Shown piece after piece: positions 17,463 through 25,601 of a stretch of DNA of 64,000 bases (its first letter is position 1; every line of letters starts with the position of its first letter). Below the pieces are notes generated by a model that worked only from the letters and a program-made list of their open reading frames with translations, was not told the DNA's origin and did no database searches. The position numbers were made by a program, and so were the translations under genes. The stretch lies in contig UBXM01000023.1 of assembly GCA_900469445.1 (NCBI GenBank), forward strand, positions 62,001 through 126,000, in the 5' to 3' direction. This DNA is from Hyphomicrobiales bacterium. GTDB lineage: Bacteria; Pseudomonadota; Alphaproteobacteria; Rhizobiales; Rhizobiaceae.

Positions 17463-18194
17463 ATGATTTTTCGGTTCGCCCATTTTTATGCGTTGAAAGA
17501 CAATGTTGCCGGGCAGGCGTCGAACGAACCTGCGGGATCGTTGCCCACCCGGTCCCGGATCGGCTGGCGTCCGTTTGTTTTCTCCGCATTTCTGCTGGCG
17601 GCGGGCGTGCCGCTCGCAGTGCCGGCAATCGCCGCGCCTGCATGGTTCGACAGTTCCTATAATTACGTCGTTCTCGATCAGGATGTGCGCGTGGCGCTCA
17701 CCGAGTTCGGGCGCAATGTCGGCCTTCCCGTCGTGCTTTCGGATGCCGTCAACGGTCGGGTTCGTGGACGTATCGAGGCCAAGAGCGCGGGCGAATTCAT
17801 CGACAGGCTGGCCGCTACCAATGGCCTTGTCTGGTATTTTGACGGATCGGTTCTGCATGTCAGCGCCGACAAGGAATTCATCACGCGCGTCATCGATGCA
17901 GGCCGGTTGCGGGGTGATGTCGTGGCCAATGAGATGCGCGATCTCGGGCTGGCCGACGAGCGTTTTTCGCTGCGCGCCGCCCGTAACGGCAATGTCATAA
18001 CCGTGTCAGGCCCGCCTGCTTACATCAATGTCGTCAACCAGCTCGTCGAGCGTCTGCAGCCGGAACCGGTTGTTGCAGGCGACGATCCGCGCGTTCGCGT
18101 GTTTCGCGGCGGTGTGATGACGGAAATGGTCTCGACCGGTCCGGCGGATAAAGCCCCGTCCGGTCAAGGCCAGGCGAATGCCGCGCGAAAATGA
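17463..18194 (+). CDS. RhcC1-like secretin N-terminal (N0-N1) protein
   Basis: 243 aa from the ATG at 17463 (a TTG two codons earlier is possible). After a roughly 35-residue extension comes a hydrophobic signal sequence ending VPAIAA. The rest is the periplasmic N0 domain (VVLDQDVRVALTEFGRN, then VLSDAVNGRVRGRI) and an N1/secretin-like domain (VITVSGPPAYINVVNQLVE). It stops before any pore domain. Split secretins of this kind, RhcC1 plus RhcC2, are known in rhizobial T3SSs; here no RhcC2 follows, and the pore is presumably the Tad-type secretin on the other strand. It opens the main plus-strand operon. Confidence 0.85.
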   Translation: MIFRFAHFYALKDNVAGQASNEPAGSLPTRSRIGWRPFVFSAFLLAAGVPLAVPAIAAPAWFDSSYNYVVLDQDVRVALTEFGRNVGLPVVLSDAVNGRVRGRIEAKSAGEFIDRLAATNGLVWYFDGSVLHVSADKEFITRVIDAGRLRGDVVANEMRDLGLADERFSLRAARNGNVITVSGPPAYINVVNQLVERLQPEPVVAGDDPRVRVFRGGVMTEMVSTGPADKAPSGQGQANAARK

Positions 18195-18270
18195 TTTTCG
18201 GCGGATGAGACTGAAACGGGTGGAAGTGGCAGGACGCTTTCGCCCACCGATGAAAAAGAGGAGCAAGACA

Positions 18271-18480
18271 ATGGCTGTGACCCCTGTTTCCGGCGTGGAT
18301 TCCGTTTCAACGACAAATGGCGAGGCTGCGTTCGATGCCGCCGTCAACAATGCGCAGGGCAGCGAAATGACGCCCGAACTGGAAGACATGATGATCGAAG
18401 GCGCCATCAGCATCGGTGGTCAGATGATCATCATGCCGCGCGCCAACGACATCCTCAATGAGGCGATGTCCGACGAATAA
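18271..18480 (+). CDS. 69-aa small T3SS operon protein, needle-subunit candidate
   Basis: I chose the ATG at 18271 because AGAGGAG lies seven bases upstream; longer frames from 18178 or 18250 lack this. The product has 69 aa, no signal peptide, an EAAFDAAV element also seen in the 55-aa protein, and a hydrophobic, Met/Ile-rich C-terminal half (GGQMIIMP). It lies between the rhcC1-like gene and sctI. Size and place allow a needle (SctF) or a small secreted component, but the sequence does not show the central S/D-x-x-P turn of MxiH/YscF needles. I cannot name it. Confidence 0.5.
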   Translation: MAVTPVSGVDSVSTTNGEAAFDAAVNNAQGSEMTPELEDMMIEGAISIGGQMIIMPRANDILNEAMSDE

Positions 18481-18519
18481 TCGCTAAAACGAACGCGATT
18501 TTTTCGGAAGGAAAAACCG

Positions 18520-18972
18520 ATGACGACACCGATCGTGGCTGCGGGCATGCCGCAGCCGACAGCCGTGCAGGATGTGGCGGCGCAGGCCAGCCAGAACCTG
18601 TTCGAACATGTCGCCAGCCAGGCAAAAGCGCTGCCGGAAAGTGCGGGCCCGACGCAGCTTGGCCAGGAAGTGCTGCAGAACCTGCAGGGCTTTTTCGAGC
18701 GCAGCGGCAGCTTTGCCGAGCGCGCCAGTGGGCTGACCCAGCGCACGCCGCAGGCAACCGGTGGGGAACTCGTCAGTCTCGGCCCGAAGGGTGCAGGCAT
18801 GACTGACCTGTCGCAGACGCGCAATTCGGCATTGCCGGTCGATCGGAACCAGATCGACAAGGTGATCCAGTCGCTCGGCATGATGTTCGACCATTCGATC
18901 GAAACCCAGATGGTGGTGCGCGGCACGACGCAGGTTTCGGGCGCGGCCAATACGTTGTTGCGCGGTCAGTGA
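18520..18972 (+). CDS. sctI: T3SS inner rod protein SctI (NolB/NopB type)
   Basis: 150 aa, preceded by AAGGAAA. Mostly polar and helical, Gln/Ala-rich, with no signal peptide; the C-terminal 30 residues (MFDHSIETQMVVRGTTQVSG and a terminal LLRGQ) match the conserved end of rod proteins. In rhizobia nolB/nopB stands immediately before rhcJ, as here, with the stop overlapping the sctJ start. It forms the short rod or adapter linking export gate and needle and is itself a secreted early substrate. Confidence 0.8.
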   Translation: MTTPIVAAGMPQPTAVQDVAAQASQNLFEHVASQAKALPESAGPTQLGQEVLQNLQGFFERSGSFAERASGLTQRTPQATGGELVSLGPKGAGMTDLSQTRNSALPVDRNQIDKVIQSLGMMFDHSIETQMVVRGTTQVSGAANTLLRGQ

Positions 18973-19796
18973 TGCGCATGAAAAATTCGGGGCCTGTCCG
19001 TACTGCCGTCACCCCATTCCTGTCCGCGCCGCTGAAAAGACTCGGCAGCGCGGCACTTGTCGCGTGCACTCTTCTGCTCGCGGGCTGCCAGCAGGATCTT
19101 TATACCAACCTTGCCGAACGCGAGGCCAATTCCATGGTCGCGACGCTGCAACGCAATGGCGTTCCGGCGAGCCGCGTGTTGCAGGACGACGGCAAGATGA
19201 AGGTCGTCGTCGATGGCGAGCGGTTTGGCGAAGCCGTGCAGGTTCTCGAAGATGCCGGCCTTCCTAAACAGGCCTTTGCCACGATGGGCGAAGTTTTTCA
19301 GCAGGAAGGTCTCGTCGCCTCGCCGACACAGGAACGCGCAAAAATGCTCTATGCGCTATCGGAAGAGCTTTCGCGCACGGTGTCGGAAATCGACGGCGTT
19401 CTCTCCGCCCGCATTCACATCGTGCTGCCGGACAATGATCCGCTGCGGCGCGAGGCGTCGCCATCCTCGGCTTCCGTCTTCATCCGTCATGAGGCGGGGT
19501 TGAAGATCGATCCGCTCATTCCGCAGATCAAGACGCTGGTTGCCAACGGCATTGCCGGCCTTTCCTATGACAAGGTTTCGGTCGTGCCGGTTGCCGCAGC
19601 CGCTGCCCAGCCTGCATCGGCAAGCCAGCCGATGGTATCCTTCCTCGGTCTGTGGATGCTGGAAAGCAGCGTTTCGCGGGCCATGTGGATTGTCGGCGGG
19701 CTGGCCGGGCTTGTCGTCGCATTGGTGGCAGGCGTGGCTGCGCTGCTTTTGCGCCAGCGTGATCGAAAAACCTATCAGCTGGAGAGTTTTCGATGA
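18972..19796 (+). CDS. sctJ: T3SS inner-membrane ring lipoprotein SctJ
   Basis: From the ATG at 18972 the product has 274 aa; its first base is the last base of the sctI stop. Lipobox LLAGC gives a lipidated C39. Two periplasmic YscJ/FliF ring domains follow (DLYTNLAEREANSMVATL, and ARIHIVLPDNDPL), then a C-terminal membrane segment near residues 235-258 and a short basic tail. The length is normal for the YscJ/HrcJ/MxiJ family. It builds the 24-mer inner ring together with SctD. Confidence 0.97.
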   Translation: MRMKNSGPVRTAVTPFLSAPLKRLGSAALVACTLLLAGCQQDLYTNLAEREANSMVATLQRNGVPASRVLQDDGKMKVVVDGERFGEAVQVLEDAGLPKQAFATMGEVFQQEGLVASPTQERAKMLYALSEELSRTVSEIDGVLSARIHIVLPDNDPLRREASPSSASVFIRHEAGLKIDPLIPQIKTLVANGIAGLSYDKVSVVPVAAAAAQPASASQPMVSFLGLWMLESSVSRAMWIVGGLAGLVVALVAGVAALLLRQRDRKTYQLESFR

Positions 19797-20377
19797 GCGC
19801 TCTGCTGGCCGAGATGCATCCGGATCGCATCGCTATGTGTTTTCGCACTGTCGGGGCCGATGGCCTGCCTGACGGATTGCTGGACGAACCCCGGTTTGCG
19901 GCACGGCTCGTACAGATCGTCACGCGCCATTACGATCTTGCCGATACGGGCGAAACCATTGAAGAGGCTGATCGGGCGCTCGCCCTGCTCTCGCGCGAAA
20001 ATCTGGAAAAACTGGCGCTTCGTGCCGGCGTTGTGATGCATGCGCGCCAGTTCGTGCAGGAAATTCGCGGACCGGTTCTGGCCGCCCTGGGTGAACGTTT
20101 CGGGGCCGACGCTCTGGATGACGCGCGTCGTCATGCCGATCTGGCGATGGACAAGGCGAAAATCGACGATGTCGATGAACTCGAAGCCGAAATCGCGCGC
20201 GATGGAACGGCGTGCCTTGCTGCCTGGATCGAGTCGCTTCCGGTTTCCCTGCAGCGGCGCGTGCGGCTGAAATGGCCGAACGACCATGCCGTTCCGGTGA
20301 CGGATCACACTGATCTGGTCGAGCGCGGCCCGGCCATCCTGCGGCGCCTCGGCCACTCTGAAAGCCGCAGCGCATGA
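19793..20377 (+). CDS. sctK: T3SS sorting-platform protein SctK (NolU type)
   Basis: 194 aa, soluble, Ala/Arg-rich and helical, overlapping sctJ by four bases and sctL by four. In rhizobia the gene between rhcJ and nolV (sctL) is nolU, the SctK homologue linking the sorting platform to the inner ring. Sequence conservation in this family is poor, so order and size carry most of the weight. Confidence 0.75.
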   Translation: MSALLAEMHPDRIAMCFRTVGADGLPDGLLDEPRFAARLVQIVTRHYDLADTGETIEEADRALALLSRENLEKLALRAGVVMHARQFVQEIRGPVLAALGERFGADALDDARRHADLAMDKAKIDDVDELEAEIARDGTACLAAWIESLPVSLQRRVRLKWPNDHAVPVTDHTDLVERGPAILRRLGHSESRSA

Positions 20378-20976
20378 CGGAAATGCCCAACCGCCCGCTC
20401 GCCCGTATCATCCGGGCGGAGGAGGCCGAATCCTGGATCGACGGTTACGCCTTTCTGGAGCGCGCCAAGACGGAGGCGGTTGCCATTCGTGCCGGAGCGC
20501 AGGATGAGGTGGCCAAGGCCCGCGAGGCCGGCCATGAGCAGGGTCGCAAGGCCGGCGAGGCGCAGGCCGCAGCACTTCTGATGCGCTGCCAGGCCGATGT
20601 GGAACGCTATCTCGGCTCCGTCGAGCCGATGGTTGCCATGTTGGCCATGCAGATCGTCGAGCGCGTCATCGGCACATTCGATGATGCCGAGCTTGTGGCG
20701 CGTGCCGCCCGGGAGGCTCTGGATGGTCTGCGGGAAGACAAGGCTGTCGTGGTCAATGTCGCACCCGAGATTTTGGGCGAGGTGCAAGAGCGCCTTCAAG
20801 CCATCAGCTCCGACGCCCTGACGGTGCGCGTCGCCGCCGATCGCCATCTGTCCGCGCGCCAATGCATGGTGACCACCGCCTCGACCAGCATCGATGTCGG
20901 TATCGATACGCAGCTCGAAGCGGTCCGCACCGCCATGCAGGACCAGTACCGCGAACAGGAGCGGAGCGGCGCATGA
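20374..20976 (+). CDS. sctL: T3SS stator protein SctL (NolV type)
   Basis: 200 aa. The N-terminal third is a charged, Ala-rich helix that can form a coiled coil (AKAREAGHEQGRKAGEAQ), followed by a globular FliH/HrpE-like domain with the element VERVIGTFDDAELV. SctL dimers bind the N-terminus of the SctN ATPase and attach it to the sorting platform. The gene overlaps both sctK and sctN by four bases, as in nolU-nolV-rhcN of rhizobia. Confidence 0.88.
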   Translation: MTEMPNRPLARIIRAEEAESWIDGYAFLERAKTEAVAIRAGAQDEVAKAREAGHEQGRKAGEAQAAALLMRCQADVERYLGSVEPMVAMLAMQIVERVIGTFDDAELVARAAREALDGLREDKAVVVNVAPEILGEVQERLQAISSDALTVRVAADRHLSARQCMVTTASTSIDVGIDTQLEAVRTAMQDQYREQERSGA

Positions 20977-22313
20977 ACGAGATGCCGCGCCCGACAAACC
21001 TCGAAACCATTTTGCCGCGCCTGTCGCTGGCGGTGTCCTCGGTCGATACGCGGCCGACACGCGGACGCGTGCGGGAAATACGCGGCGTCATCGTGCATGC
21101 CAGTCTGCCCCAGGCGCGGATCGGGGAACTCTGCCATCTGCGCGATCCGGTGACCGGACGGCAGGTGCCGGCGGAGGTGATCGGCTTTGAAGATGAGCGT
21201 GCCGTACTCTCGCCGATCGGTGACCTTGAGGGCATGTCGGCGCGGGCCGAGGTGATTGCCACCGGGCGGTCCCTGCGGGTGCCGGTCAGCGAGGCGCTGC
21301 TTGGGCGTGTCATCGATCCTCTGGGCCGAGCGCTGGACGGAGACGCCGGCCAGCTTGCCACATCCGAAACCTATCCGGTGCAGGCCGATCCGCCGCATGC
21401 GCTGAAACGCGATATCATTGAACATCCGCTTCGTCTCGGCGTGCGCGCCATTGATGGTCTGATGACGGTGGCGCGTGGCCAGCGCGTCGGCATTTTTGGT
21501 GAGCCAGGTGTCGGTAAATCCTCGCTTCTCGCCTCGATCGTTGCGGGCACGGAGGCGGATGTCATCGTTGTCGGGCTGATCGGCGAACGTGGCCGCGAAG
21601 TGCGCGAATTCGTCGATGTGCAGCTGAGCGCGCAGGCGCGCAAAAAATCCGTAACGGTGGTGGCGACCTCGGATCGTCCGGCGATCGAGCGCGTCAAGGC
21701 CGCCTATGTGGCGACCGCCATTGCCGAGTATTTTCGCGATCGGGGCCGCAATGTCCTGCTGCTGATGGATTCGGTCACGCGCTTTGCCCGTGCGCAGCGC
21801 GAGATCGGCCTTGCCGCCGGCGAACCGCCGACCCGGCGCGGTTTTCCACCATCGTTTTTTGCAGCCCTGCCGCGTCTTCTCGAACGCGCGGGGCCGGGCA
21901 GGGGCGGTTCCATCACCGCGCTTTATACGGTTTTGACGGAAGGTGATGGCGGGCTCGATCCGGTGGCCGAGGAAACCAAGGCCATTCTCGACGGACACAT
22001 CGTGCTCTCCGCCGAACTGGCGCAGCGCAACCATTTTCCAGCGATCGATGTTCTCAAAAGCCGCAGCCGCCTGATGAACACCGTTGCCGCCAGGGAACAT
22101 AGCGACCTTGCCGGCCAGATGCGGGAAAGCATGGCCGCCTATCAGGATATCGAGCTTCTGCTGCGTGTCGGCGAATACAAGCCAGGCAGCGACAAACGCG
22201 CCGATCTCGCAGTCAGCCGGCATGACGCAATCGAGGCATTTCTGCGCCAGCCGCCGAATGAAATCTGCGACATGGCGGCAACGCTGAAGGCGATGAAGGA
22301 GGCTTTGGGTTGA
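20973..22313 (+). CDS. sctN: T3SS ATPase SctN
   Basis: 446 aa, the usual length for the YscN/HrcN/FliI family. Walker A motif GEPGVGKSS at residues 176-184; Walker B LLLMDSVTRFA; the family segment GEPPTRRGFPPS and VLTEGDG are present. It hydrolyses ATP to strip chaperones and unfold substrates at the cytosolic face of the export gate. I use the ATG at 20973 (overlapping the sctL stop); the frame is open further upstream but has no better start. All key residues appear intact. Confidence 0.98.
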   Translation: MNEMPRPTNLETILPRLSLAVSSVDTRPTRGRVREIRGVIVHASLPQARIGELCHLRDPVTGRQVPAEVIGFEDERAVLSPIGDLEGMSARAEVIATGRSLRVPVSEALLGRVIDPLGRALDGDAGQLATSETYPVQADPPHALKRDIIEHPLRLGVRAIDGLMTVARGQRVGIFGEPGVGKSSLLASIVAGTEADVIVVGLIGERGREVREFVDVQLSAQARKKSVTVVATSDRPAIERVKAAYVATAIAEYFRDRGRNVLLLMDSVTRFARAQREIGLAAGEPPTRRGFPPSFFAALPRLLERAGPGRGGSITALYTVLTEGDGGLDPVAEETKAILDGHIVLSAELAQRNHFPAIDVLKSRSRLMNTVAAREHSDLAGQMRESMAAYQDIELLLRVGEYKPGSDKRADLAVSRHDAIEAFLRQPPNEICDMAATLKAMKEALG

Positions 22314-22795
22314 GCGGCCTTTCCGACCTTTCCCGGCTTCTGGACCTGCGCTCGCTGCGCGAGGAGCGGGCGCGAGCCGCCGTATCGGTGGCCGCGTCGC
22401 GTTTGCAGACTGCGGAGCGCGACGTCGTGGCCGCCGATGCCGAGATCGACATGCATGATCGCGAAACCGGGCAGCAGGAACAGCGCTTTTTCGCGGCCAT
22501 GGGCATACGGCCGGTCTCCGAAAACGAACTGGGCCGCTCGCGGGATCTTCTCGGCATCTCCGACCAGAAACGCGAAGTTCTGGTCGTTGCCCGCGATGAG
22601 GCACGGCAGACCGTTGCCACACGACAGGCGGAACTGAGCGCAGCGCAGGCCGAATGGCGGCAACGCCTGTTTGAGCGCGACAAGCTGAGTGAAGCGCAAG
22701 AGCGTTTGCGGCGGCAGGAACTTGGGCGCAGCGATGCCGCCAGCGAACTGGAAATGGAAGAGATGAGTGCAGACCGGGTACGGATGTCATGCTGA
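22310..22795 (+). CDS. sctO: T3SS ATPase stalk protein SctO
   Basis: 161 aa, starting at a TTG that overlaps the sctN stop (TTGA); there is no ATG until about residue 45. The protein is an almost continuous charged helix (many Arg, Glu, Gln, Ala) and should fold as an alpha-helical hairpin coiled coil, as YscO/FliJ/y4yJ do. SctO links the ATPase hexamer with the SctV ring. Position directly after sctN is diagnostic. Confidence 0.85.
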   Translation: MSGLSDLSRLLDLRSLREERARAAVSVAASRLQTAERDVVAADAEIDMHDRETGQQEQRFFAAMGIRPVSENELGRSRDLLGISDQKREVLVVARDEARQTVATRQAELSAAQAEWRQRLFERDKLSEAQERLRRQELGRSDAASELEMEEMSADRVRMSC

Positions 22796-23838
22796 GGGAT
22801 ACGGGCGCGCATTTTGGTCTGGGCTGTGGCGGCGCCAGTGTCGCCGAAGTTCTGGTTTCGCAGCCGGAACCGGCGCCGGTTTCTCTGGCGGACCGTCTGT
22901 CGCGGCCGCGTGAAGCCGTTGCTGCAGTGCTGGCAGGACGCAAGATGGAACTGCATCCGGTCGTTGCCCACGCGGATGACAAGCCGGTTGTGATGTCGTT
23001 CAAGATCGGTGCCGACACCTGCCGGCTTTGCCTGTCCGCCGGGCTGATCGACTGGCTGGCGCAACCGCTCGGGCTGGAGGGCGCTCTGATCGATGAGGAG
23101 CCCTTGCAACGCGCCGTGCTTGTGGAACTGGCCGGTCTCGATTTCATCCGCCGGCTGGAAACGCATATCGGTGAAGACATTCGTCTGGGCGAAGGCGATG
23201 CGGCGCAGACGCTGCATGCGCTGGACATGGCGATCGAAACCGATGGCACGATGTTACCCTTGCGGATCGAGCTGACCGAGCGTCTTGCCGAAAAACTTGC
23301 GGATTATCTCGACCATCTGCAGCCGCCCGCACCGATCGATCTCTCCGGTATTTCCGTCGAACTGGTCGTCGAGGCCGGCTCACAGGATATTTCCATTGCG
23401 GAGCTGGAAAGCCTTGCCCCCGGTGATGTGGTGATGCTGACGCATCATCGCCCGGTTGTCGCGGCGAACGGAAAACTGGTTGCGCCGGTGCGCCGCAAGG
23501 GTGACGGCGTGGAACTGGACGGGCCTTTCCAGCCCCTGACCCGCCGCGCCATGGTCGGTTCACTGGCTGATATCCAGTCCGGCCGGGAAACCCGGCATAT
23601 GGTGCAGATGATTGCCGAAACCGGCCGTGTGGCGGCAACGGTCGGCGTCATCGATGCGCTCAAGCCGGGTCAGGCATTGCCGCTTTCCTGTTTCGATGGA
23701 ACCGGTGTGGACCTCGTTGTCGATAACAGACGGTTCGGGCGCGGCGAACTCATCATGATCGGCGCCGGCCTGGGTGTGCGTATCGTTTCCCTTTTCCCCG
23801 CAGCCCCCGCCTGCGCACCAGACAGCCAGACAGCATGA
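22789..23838 (+). CDS. sctQ: T3SS sorting-platform protein SctQ
   Basis: 349 aa. The C-terminal part carries SpoA (FliM/FliN C-ring) domains; the last one reads ALKPGQALPLSCFDGTGVDL, then a G-x-G-E-L-I-x-I-G close (here GRGELIMIGAGLG). SctQ forms the cytosolic pods of the sorting platform with SctK, SctL and SctN. The start overlaps the sctO stop by seven bases and the stop overlaps sctR by four. Internal starts that could yield a separate C-terminal SctQ fragment exist but none has an obvious strong ribosome binding site. Confidence 0.92.
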   Translation: MLRDTGAHFGLGCGGASVAEVLVSQPEPAPVSLADRLSRPREAVAAVLAGRKMELHPVVAHADDKPVVMSFKIGADTCRLCLSAGLIDWLAQPLGLEGALIDEEPLQRAVLVELAGLDFIRRLETHIGEDIRLGEGDAAQTLHALDMAIETDGTMLPLRIELTERLAEKLADYLDHLQPPAPIDLSGISVELVVEAGSQDISIAELESLAPGDVVMLTHHRPVVAANGKLVAPVRRKGDGVELDGPFQPLTRRAMVGSLADIQSGRETRHMVQMIAETGRVAATVGVIDALKPGQALPLSCFDGTGVDLVVDNRRFGRGELIMIGAGLGVRIVSLFPAAPACAPDSQTA

Positions 23839-24491
23839 CCGAATTTCAGCCGAACCTGATTGCCATCATCATCGTCGTTTCGACGATCGGTCTCCTGCCG
23901 CTGGCGGTGGTGACCATGACGGGATTTCTGAAAATCTCCGTCGTACTGTTTCTCATCCGCAATGCGCTCGGCATCCAGCAGTCGCCGCCGAACCTCGTGC
24001 TTTACGGTATCGCGCTGATCCTGACCGTTTATGTGACGACGCCGCTGGTCGGAAACATGTATCGCGCGGTCGAAAGCCGGCCGATCGATATCGAAAGCGT
24101 CGAAGGTCTGCGCAATGTCGGGCAAACCCTTGCCGATCCGCTGCGCGATTATCTGAAGCGTTTTGCCAATGAACGCGAGCGCCAGTTCTTCATCGAGGCG
24201 ACGGAAAGCGTCTGGTCGCCGGAAGCGCGGGCCGATCTGAAGGAAGACGATCTCGTCGTGCTGATCCCGGCCTTCGTTTCGTCGGAACTGACGCGCGCCT
24301 TCGAGATCGGCTTTCTTCTCTACATCCCGTTTCTGGTGATCGACCTGATCGTCGCCAACGTGCTGATGGCGATGGGCATGATGATGGTGTCGCCGACCTT
24401 GATCTCCATTCCGCTCAAAATCTTCCTGTTTGTGGCGGTGGAGGGCTGGTCGCGGCTGATGCACGGACTGATCCTGAGCTATGGAGGATAG
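23835..24491 (+). CDS. sctR: T3SS export gate protein SctR
   Basis: 218 aa with hydrophobic segments near the N-terminus and in the C-terminal third, and the FliP-family signature MTGFLKISVVLFLIRNALG. A central acidic cytosolic/periplasmic part separates them. Five SctR copies with four SctS and one SctT form the helical core of the export gate. Overlaps sctQ by four bases. Confidence 0.97.
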   Translation: MTEFQPNLIAIIIVVSTIGLLPLAVVTMTGFLKISVVLFLIRNALGIQQSPPNLVLYGIALILTVYVTTPLVGNMYRAVESRPIDIESVEGLRNVGQTLADPLRDYLKRFANERERQFFIEATESVWSPEARADLKEDDLVVLIPAFVSSELTRAFEIGFLLYIPFLVIDLIVANVLMAMGMMMVSPTLISIPLKIFLFVAVEGWSRLMHGLILSYGG

Positions 24492-24494
24492 CCG

Positions 24495-24764
24495 ATGGGG
24501 CAGGAAATCTTTCTCAATGAGATGAACCGGGCACTGGTGACGGTGCTGATCGTCTCCGCGCCCGCGCTCGGCGTCGCCATCGTCATCGGCGTGGCCGTCG
24601 GTCTCATTCAGGCATTGACGCAGATCCAGGACCAGACGCTGCCGCAGGCGGTGAAACTGGTCGCCGTCATGCTGATGCTGATTTTCGTCGGCCCGCTTTT
24701 GGCGGTGCAGGTCGGGTCGCTGGCCAGCCAGTCGCTCGACAATTTTGCGTCTCTGACACGATAG
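24495..24764 (+). CDS. sctS: T3SS export gate protein SctS
   Basis: 89 aa with two membrane helices, the normal size for FliQ/YscS. The pattern ALVTVLIVSAPAL, then VGLIQALTQIQDQTLPQ, is typical for the family. Lies three bases after the sctR stop. Confidence 0.96.
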   Translation: MGQEIFLNEMNRALVTVLIVSAPALGVAIVIGVAVGLIQALTQIQDQTLPQAVKLVAVMLMLIFVGPLLAVQVGSLASQSLDNFASLTR

Positions 24765-24773
24765 GTTGGCGGC

Positions 24774-25601
24774 ATGAACCTCGCGGCGGTCACGGCAGCG
24801 ATCACCGAATTTGCCTATCCGGTGCTGGTGGCCGCCGCCATCGCCGTTGCGCGCGCGACCGGCATGATCATGCTGACGCCTGCCTTCATGCGGCTTGGTC
24901 TTACCGGCATGATCCGCTCGGCGGTGGCCTTTGCGATTTCGCTGCCGATGATCTACCCGATCTTCCAGCAACTGGCGGTGAGCGGCCAGCCGACAAGTTT
25001 CGATCTGGCCGGCCTGCTGATCAAGGAAATGGTGGTCGGCGCGCTGATTGGTCTCGCCTTCGGCATTCCCTTCTGGGCGGCGGAAGTGGCGGGTGACCTG
25101 ATCGACCTGCAGCGCGGCTCCACCATGTCGCAGCTCGTCGATCCGCTGGCGGCGGGCGAATCCTCGGTGACCGCGACGCTGCTGACCATTTCGCTTATGG
25201 CCCTGTTCTTCATGTCCGGCGGCTTCATGCTGCTGCTTGACGGGTTTTACCGCAGCTACCAGCTTTGGCCGGCGGCAAGTTTTGCGCCGGTGCTCGACGC
25301 GCAGGCGTTTACCGGCATCCTGAAGGTGCTCGATCGCATCATGCAGATCGGTGTGCTGATCATCGCGCCTCTGGTCATTGCCATCCTGATCGTCGATATC
25401 ATGATGGCCTTCCTGTCGCGCATGGCCTCGCAGCTGCATGTCTTCGATCTGTCGCTGGCGGTGAAGAACCTGCTCTTCTCGTTTTTGATGGTATTGTATC
25501 TGAGCTTCCTGGTGCCGCTGCTTCTGGATCAGATGGGCGCATTGCGCGGTACGTTCGAGATCCTGCGTGGCTTCGTGACGAATGGAGAGGGTGCGTCATG
25601 A
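24774..25601 (+). CDS. sctT: T3SS export gate protein SctT
   Basis: 275 aa, FliR/YscT family, about six membrane segments across the whole length. The conserved family stretch GLAFGIPFWAAEVAGDLIDL and the following MSQLVDPL are present. SctT closes the export-gate helix and in other systems sits next to SctU; here sctU is 15 kb away on the other strand. The stop overlaps the start of the next gene (ATGA). Confidence 0.97.
   Translation: MNLAAVTAAITEFAYPVLVAAAIAVARATGMIMLTPAFMRLGLTGMIRSAVAFAISLPMIYPIFQQLAVSGQPTSFDLAGLLIKEMVVGALIGLAFGIPFWAAEVAGDLIDLQRGSTMSQLVDPLAAGESSVTATLLTISLMALFFMSGGFMLLLDGFYRSYQLWPAASFAPVLDAQAFTGILKVLDRIMQIGVLIIAPLVIAILIVDIMMAFLSRMASQLHVFDLSLAVKNLLFSFLMVLYLSFLVPLLLDQMGALRGTFEILRGFVTNGEGAS

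Noticed and set aside
20796..23249. 817-codon minus-strand open frame
   Set aside because: Shadow of sctL, sctN, sctO and sctQ, which are secure by motif and order.
23670..25439. 589-codon minus-strand open frame rich in His, Arg, Gln and Asp
   Set aside because: Composition is the typical antisense of membrane-protein codons; it overlaps sctR, sctS and sctT.
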